Source: Bacteroidota bacterium (GTDB lineage Bacteria > Bacteroidota > Bacteroidia > Chitinophagales > Chitinophagaceae). From it: 9,729 nucleotides of DNA. The notes below the pieces were generated by a model. The model was not told where the DNA came from, ran no database searches, and saw only the letters and a program-made list of their open reading frames with translations. The stretch lies in NCBI GenBank assembly GCA_023429985.1, contig JAEZCV010000168.1, forward strand, positions 1-9,729, written 5' to 3'. Positions 6,818 through 9,729 of the stretch are shown here, piece after piece (positions within the stretch are counted from its first letter, which is position 1; each line of letters begins with the position of its first letter). The position numbers and the translations under genes are program-made.

Positions 6818-6862
6818 TTTTTTTTGAACCATAAAGTCACCAAGGCACGAAGAAACACGGAG
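6818..6862 (+). repeat. T8 plus a third copy of the 37-nt element
   Basis: Eight Ts begin directly after the DedA stop codon. They are followed by GAACCATAAAGTCACC and the rest of a 37-nt element (6826-6862) that matches the left arm at 2171-2207 at 32 of 37 positions. No inverted partner is present nearby, so this is a half element. Confidence 0.75.
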
Positions 6863-6875
6863 ATTTTTCTACACT

Positions 6876-6942
6876 CTAAACCTGCCTACCGGCAGGCAGG
6901 CAACTAAACTCTAAACAACTAAACGCCTTAACAACTAAACCC
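6876..6942 (-). repeat. third CTAAAC array with an embedded GC-rich palindrome
   Basis: CTAAAC units occur at 6876 and 6904, then four near-octamers follow at 6911-6942 (CTAAACAA, CTAAACGC, CTTAACAA, CTAAACCC). The orientation is the same as at 6038-6077. Read on the minus strand the array is GTTTAG units beginning five bases after the PspC stop codon. Confidence 0.75.
6881..6900. repeat. GC-rich palindrome (CCTGCC-TACC-GGCAGG)
   Basis: CCTGCC and GGCAGG form a perfect 6-bp stem with a TACC loop at 6881-6896. Alternatively the full 20 bp fold as a palindrome with one A/G mismatch around a CCGG centre. It sits inside the CTAAAC array between the convergent DedA and PspC genes and may act as a bidirectional transcription barrier. 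A partial echo, CCTGCCTGACG, follows the right arm of the inverted repeat at 2309. Confidence 0.6.
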
Positions 6943-6947
6943 ATGAC

Positions 6948-7169
6948 CTAAAGGTTCCTCAACGGGTTTCTCCTGGCAGCCAGGATATAGCGCTTCATAT
7001 TCATCCAGAATGCCAGGATCATGTAAACAATAAGCGGGGAACCTAATGTAAGAAAGGAAATATAAACAAACCACATGCGGATGCGGGAAGTGGCAATACC
7101 CAAACGCTCACCTACGGCGGCACAAACCCCGAAGGCCTTCCACTCAATAAAATCCTTAAAGCGTTTCAT
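6948..7169 (-). CDS. PspC-domain small membrane protein
   Basis: The 73-residue protein consists almost wholly of a PspC domain. It has WKAFGVCAAVGERLGIATSRIR (10-31), the hallmark KxFGVCAGxAxxxGID-type segment, then a hydrophobic stretch FVYISFLTLGSPLIVYMILAFW (34-55) and a short basic tail (KRYILAARRNPLR). In proteobacteria PspC is an inner-membrane sensor of the phage-shock response. Bacteroidota have stand-alone PspC-like proteins without PspF, and their role, probably envelope stress, is unclear. No pspA or pspB is visible nearby. It is convergent with DedA and divergent from the aconitase (124 bp). AGCGGA immediately before the ATG is at most a poor ribosome binding site. Confidence 0.8.
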   Translation of the reverse strand: MKRFKDFIEWKAFGVCAAVGERLGIATSRIRMWFVYISFLTLGSPLIVYMILAFWMNMKRYILAARRNPLRNL

Positions 7170-7173
7170 TCCG

Positions 7174-7181
7174 CTAATTTA
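7174..7181 (-). promoter_or_regulatory. possible -7 element (TAAATTAG) of the PspC gene
   Basis: On the minus strand TAAATTAG is one mismatch from TAnnTTTG, only four bases before the ATG at 7169. If used, the transcript would be leaderless or nearly so. The AT-rich context makes a chance match likely. Confidence 0.2.
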
Positions 7182-7236
7182 ATTTTTTTTGACTGAAACC
7201 TAAACTCTGCAAGAAGGAATCTTTAACGGTTTTAGT

Positions 7237-7244
7237 TAACTTTG
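7237..7244 (+). promoter_or_regulatory. -7 element (TAACTTTG) of the aconitase gene
   Basis: An exact TAnnTTTG match lies 49 bases before the ATG at 7294, giving the longest leader among the promoters in this window. No clear -33 element is seen. The leader contains the hairpin at 7255-7275. Confidence 0.5.
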
Positions 7245-7254
7245 CAGCACTTTT

Positions 7255-7275
7255 TAAGGCAAATCGAATGCCTTA
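7255..7275 (+). promoter_or_regulatory. hairpin in the aconitase leader
   Basis: TAAGGCA (7255-7261) and TGCCTTA (7269-7275) form a perfect 7-bp stem with the 7-nt loop AATCGAA. It lies between the -7 box and the start codon, ending 18 bases before the ATG. It has no T-run and is not a terminator. A role in translation control or mRNA stability is possible but not shown. Confidence 0.45.
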
Positions 7276-7293
7276 TTCTAAAATACACGAAAT

Positions 7294-9561
7294 ATGTTGT
7301 TTGATCTGGATTTAATCAAGAAAGTTTACAGCGAATTACCTGCAAAGGTCATCTCTGCTAAGAAAATGCTGGGCCGTCCCTTAACACTTGCCGAAAAGAT
7401 TTTATACTCCCATACCTATACACCCGCAACTAAAAAACTGGAAAGAGGAAAGGATTATGTTGATTTTGCCCCCGACCGTGTTGCCATGCAGGATGCAACC
7501 GCCCAAATGGCACTTTTACAGTTTGATACCTGCGGCCGCGATCGCGTTGCCGTTCCTTCATCTGTTCACTGCGATCACCTGATACAGGCTAAATCCGGTG
7601 CTGTTGAAGACCTGAACACCGCCATTGATACCAACCGCGAGGTTTACGACTTCCTGGCTTCCATCTCCAATAAATACGGTATCGACTTCTGGAAACCCGG
7701 CGCCGGCATTATACATTCCGTAGTTCAGGAAAACTATGCTTTCCCTGGTGGAATGATGATCGGAACCGATTCGCACACACCTAACGCTGGTGGTGTGGGT
7801 ATGATAGCCATTGGTGTAGGTGGTGCAGATGCGGTGGACGTTATGGCCGGACTTCCCTGGGAACTGAAAATGCCTAAACTGATTGGTGTTAAGCTTACCG
7901 GTAAAATGAGTGGCTGGACTGCTCCCAAAGATATTATCCTTAAAGTGGCAGGTATCCTTACCGTAAAAGGGGGAACCGGTGCTATTGTTGAATATTTTGG
8001 TGATGGTGCCGATTCTATTTCCTGTACAGGTAAATCAACCATTTGTAACATGGGTGCTGAAATAGGCGCTACCTGTTCCTTGTTTGCTTATGACGATAAA
8101 ATGGCTGCCTACCTGAAAGCAACCGGAAGGGAAAAAGTTGCCAAAGCTGCTGATGAAGTAAGAGAACACCTTCGTCCGGATGCTGAAGTGTACAGCAAGC
8201 CTGAAAAATATTACGACCAGGTGATCGAGATCAACCTCGATGAACTTGAGCCTCATGTTAATGGTCCTTTCACTCCGGATCTTGCTACACCTATTTCTGA
8301 AATGGCAAAAGCTGTTTCTGAAAATGGCTGGCCCGACACCATTGAAGTGGCCCTGATAGGTTCCTGTACCAATTCAAGCTATGAGGATATTAGTCGCTCT
8401 GCTTCCATTGCCGCGCAGGCCAAAGCAAAGGGATTGAAAGTTAAAAGTGAATTTACCGTTACACCGGGTTTTGAACTGATTCGTTACACTATTGATAAAG
8501 ATGGATATTTGAAAACTTTCGACCAGATAGGTGGTGTGTTACTTGCAAACGCCTGCGGTCCATGTATTGGCCAGTGGGCAAGGCATATTGATGATCCTAA
8601 CAGGAAGAATACCATTGTAACTTCTTTCAACAGGAACTTTGCAAAGCGTAACGACGGATTGGCATCTACACATGCTTTTGTTGCTTCTCCCGAAATTGTT
8701 ACGGCCTATGCTATTGCAGGACGTTTATCTTTCAACCCATTAAAAGATAAACTGGTGAATGAAAAAGGTGAAGAAGTGATGCTGGATGAACCCACAGGAT
8801 TTGAATTACCTCCAAAAGGATTTTCGGTTGGTGATCCGGGTTACCAGGCACCTGCAAAAGATGGTAAATCGGTAGAAGTGGTTGTTGATCCTAATTCCCA
8901 GCGTTTACAGTTGTTAAGTCCCTTCCCTGCCTGGGATGGCATGGATATGCGCGGACTGAAACTGCTTATTAAGGCCAAAGGAAAATGTACAACCGATCAT
9001 ATTTCAATGGCGGGTCCATGGTTGAAATACCGCGGACACCTCGATAATATTTCCAACAACCTTCTTATAGGCGCGATCAATTTTTTCAATAACCAGACCG
9101 ACAGCGTTAAAAACCAGATCTCCGGGGAATACGGTCCTGTGCCTGCTACCCAGCGTGATTATAAGGCGCATAATTTCGGGTCTGTTGTTGTGGGTGATGA
9201 GAACTATGGTGAAGGTTCTTCGCGTGAACACGCGGCTATGGAGCCAAGGCATTTGGGTGTGAAGGCAATTGTTGTTAAAAGCTTTGCACGTATTCACGAG
9301 ACCAACCTCAAAAAGCAGGGCATGCTGGCACTTACATTCAACAATAAGGAAGATTATGATAAGATCCTGGAAGATGATGTAATTGATTTTACAGGTCTTA
9401 CAGAATTTGCTCCCGGCAGTTCCATTACCATGGTTTTACATCATAAAGATGGTACACAGGAAAAGATAAAACTCAATCATACCTATAACGATCAGCAGAT
9501 CGAATGGTTCAAAGCGGGAAGTGCTTTGAATTTAATTAGGAAGCAGTTTGGTAAGGGATGA
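7294..9561 (+). CDS. aconitate hydratase, mitochondrial/AcnA-like monomeric type
   Basis: This 4Fe-4S enzyme of the TCA cycle isomerises citrate to isocitrate via cis-aconitate. All catalytic elements are visible: SSVHCDHLIQ with D94/H95, H141, TDSHTPN (158-164), cluster ligands C358 (GSCTNSS) and C421/C424 (ACGPCIG), substrate arginines R447, R452 and R580, and the swivelling C-terminal domain with GEGSSREHAA (640-648), S642 and R644. From the cluster ligands onward these numbers coincide with the mature mammalian mitochondrial enzyme (C358, C421, C424, S642, R644), showing close collinearity with that type rather than with AcnB. At 755 residues it is shorter than bacterial AcnA (about 890) and matches the mitochondrial form. 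The start gives a normal N-terminus, MLFDLDLIKKVYSELP. It has its own promoter box and leader and ends in an intrinsic terminator. Many bacterial aconitases also bind mRNA when they lose the cluster. Confidence 0.95.
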   Translation: MLFDLDLIKKVYSELPAKVISAKKMLGRPLTLAEKILYSHTYTPATKKLERGKDYVDFAPDRVAMQDATAQMALLQFDTCGRDRVAVPSSVHCDHLIQAKSGAVEDLNTAIDTNREVYDFLASISNKYGIDFWKPGAGIIHSVVQENYAFPGGMMIGTDSHTPNAGGVGMIAIGVGGADAVDVMAGLPWELKMPKLIGVKLTGKMSGWTAPKDIILKVAGILTVKGGTGAIVEYFGDGADSISCTGKSTICNMGAEIGATCSLFAYDDKMAAYLKATGREKVAKAADEVREHLRPDAEVYSKPEKYYDQVIEINLDELEPHVNGPFTPDLATPISEMAKAVSENGWPDTIEVALIGSCTNSSYEDISRSASIAAQAKAKGLKVKSEFTVTPGFELIRYTIDKDGYLKTFDQIGGVLLANACGPCIGQWARHIDDPNRKNTIVTSFNRNFAKRNDGLASTHAFVASPEIVTAYAIAGRLSFNPLKDKLVNEKGEEVMLDEPTGFELPPKGFSVGDPGYQAPAKDGKSVEVVVDPNSQRLQLLSPFPAWDGMDMRGLKLLIKAKGKCTTDHISMAGPWLKYRGHLDNISNNLLIGAINFFNNQTDSVKNQISGEYGPVPATQRDYKAHNFGSVVVGDENYGEGSSREHAAMEPRHLGVKAIVVKSFARIHETNLKKQGMLALTFNNKEDYDKILEDDVIDFTGLTEFAPGSSITMVLHHKDGTQEKIKLNHTYNDQQIEWFKAGSALNLIRKQFGKG

Positions 9562-9564
9562 GGT

Positions 9565-9613
9565 GGTGAATGGTGAATGGTCAATGGTGAATGGTGAATG
9601 GTGAATAGTGAGT
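9565..9613 (+). repeat. heptamer array GGTGAAT, seven units
   Basis: Seven tandem 7-nt units begin three bases after the aconitase stop codon: GGTGAAT twice, GGTCAAT, GGTGAAT three times, then a degenerate AGTGAGT. It is unrelated in sequence to the CTAAAC octamers but occupies an equivalent position behind a stop codon. In frame it could read as a short peptide only beyond the stop, so it is noncoding. Confidence 0.9.
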
Positions 9614-9652
9614 CACTGTTGTCCGGGGAAAGTTAATTAAATAAAAGGAAAA

Positions 9653-9679
9653 GGGAAGTTCGAAGACTTCCCCTTTTTT
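9653..9679 (+). terminator. intrinsic terminator of the aconitase gene
   Basis: GGGAAGT (9653-9659) and ACTTCCC (9666-9672) form a perfect 7-bp stem with the loop TCGAAG, followed by CTTTTTT. An A-rich stretch before the stem pairs partly with the T-tail, so it may also work on the opposite strand. It lies about 90 bases behind the aconitase stop, after the heptamer array. Confidence 0.85.
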
Positions 9680-9712
9680 GTTTAGTTTGGAGTTACAACA
9701 CAACAACTAAAC
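9680..9712 (+). promoter_or_regulatory. hairpin directly before the last start codon
   Basis: GTTTAGTT (9680-9687) and AACTAAAC (9705-9712) are perfect 8-bp reverse complements separated by 17 nt. The 3' arm ends at the base before the ATG at 9713. The arms have the same GTTTAG/CTAAAC core as the octamer arrays elsewhere in the window. Confidence 0.5.
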
Positions 9713-9729
9713 ATGAGCAAAAGTACTTT
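9713..9729 (+). CDS. start of an unidentified gene (cut by window edge)
   Basis: An ATG at 9713 opens MSKST and runs off the window after 17 bases. It is inferred from its position behind the aconitase terminator and the well-formed start; five residues cannot identify the product. A degenerate -7-like TAGTTTG at 9683-9689 lies 23 bases upstream. Confidence 0.4.

Noticed and set aside
6311..6832. 173-codon minus-strand frame antisense to the DedA gene
   Set aside because: It is a mirror of the DedA coding frame, with low-complexity polar sequence and no motif, while DedA motifs are clear on the plus strand.
7255..7275. Iron-responsive element in the aconitase leader
   Set aside because: There is no unpaired C bulge and the loop is AATCGAA rather than CAGTGN, so it is not an IRE of the eukaryotic type.
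155..9561. A single operon or an uncharacterised multi-gene system
   Set aside because: Strands alternate, most genes have their own promoter box, and every full-length gene belongs to a known family with a normal set of motifs.

Overview
The window looks like chromosomal DNA of a member of the Bacteroidota, probably near the Chitinophagales/Sphingobacteriales, although the exact group cannot be fixed from this sequence. The reasons are the gene repertoire (a 463-residue phosphoglucosamine mutase starting LIKSISGIRGTIGG, a mitochondrial-type 755-residue aconitase, an LTA-synthase-like envelope protein in what is otherwise a Gram-negative gene set), the near absence of Shine-Dalgarno sequences, and perfect matches to the Bacteroidota -7 promoter element TAnnTTTG just upstream of five of the seven full-length genes.

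Layout. A PAP2-type lipid phosphatase is cut by the left edge (1-103, minus strand). It is divergent from an LTA-synthase-family membrane sulfatase-fold protein (155-2152). A 176-bp convergent gap carries a 37-bp inverted repeat. A class I SAM methyltransferase (2329-3066, minus) is divergent from glmM (3159-4550). An IscS/NifS-type cysteine desulfurase follows in the same direction (4616-5797). A 354-bp gap holds facing arrays of an octanucleotide repeat. Then come a DedA-family membrane protein (6152-6817), a repeat-filled convergent gap, a small PspC-domain protein (6948-7169, minus), and divergently the aconitase (7294-9561). A heptamer repeat, a strong intrinsic terminator and the first six codons of another gene (from 9713) close the window.

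How the genes relate. Most are housekeeping genes and the strand switches argue against one operon. Two loose themes can be seen: cell-envelope and lipid-phosphate chemistry (PAP2, LTA-synthase-like, GlmM, DedA, PspC), and Fe-S biology (cysteine desulfurase as sulfur donor, aconitase as a 4Fe-4S enzyme). No new defence, mobile or biosynthetic system is evident. The least explained part of the window is between the genes: three families of short-unit repeats (CTAAACNN octamers, 37-nt elements built from CACRAAGG-like units and GGTGAAT heptamers) lie directly behind stop codons, some of them arranged to form long hairpins. There are also small hairpins at the aconitase leader and at the start codon of the last gene.
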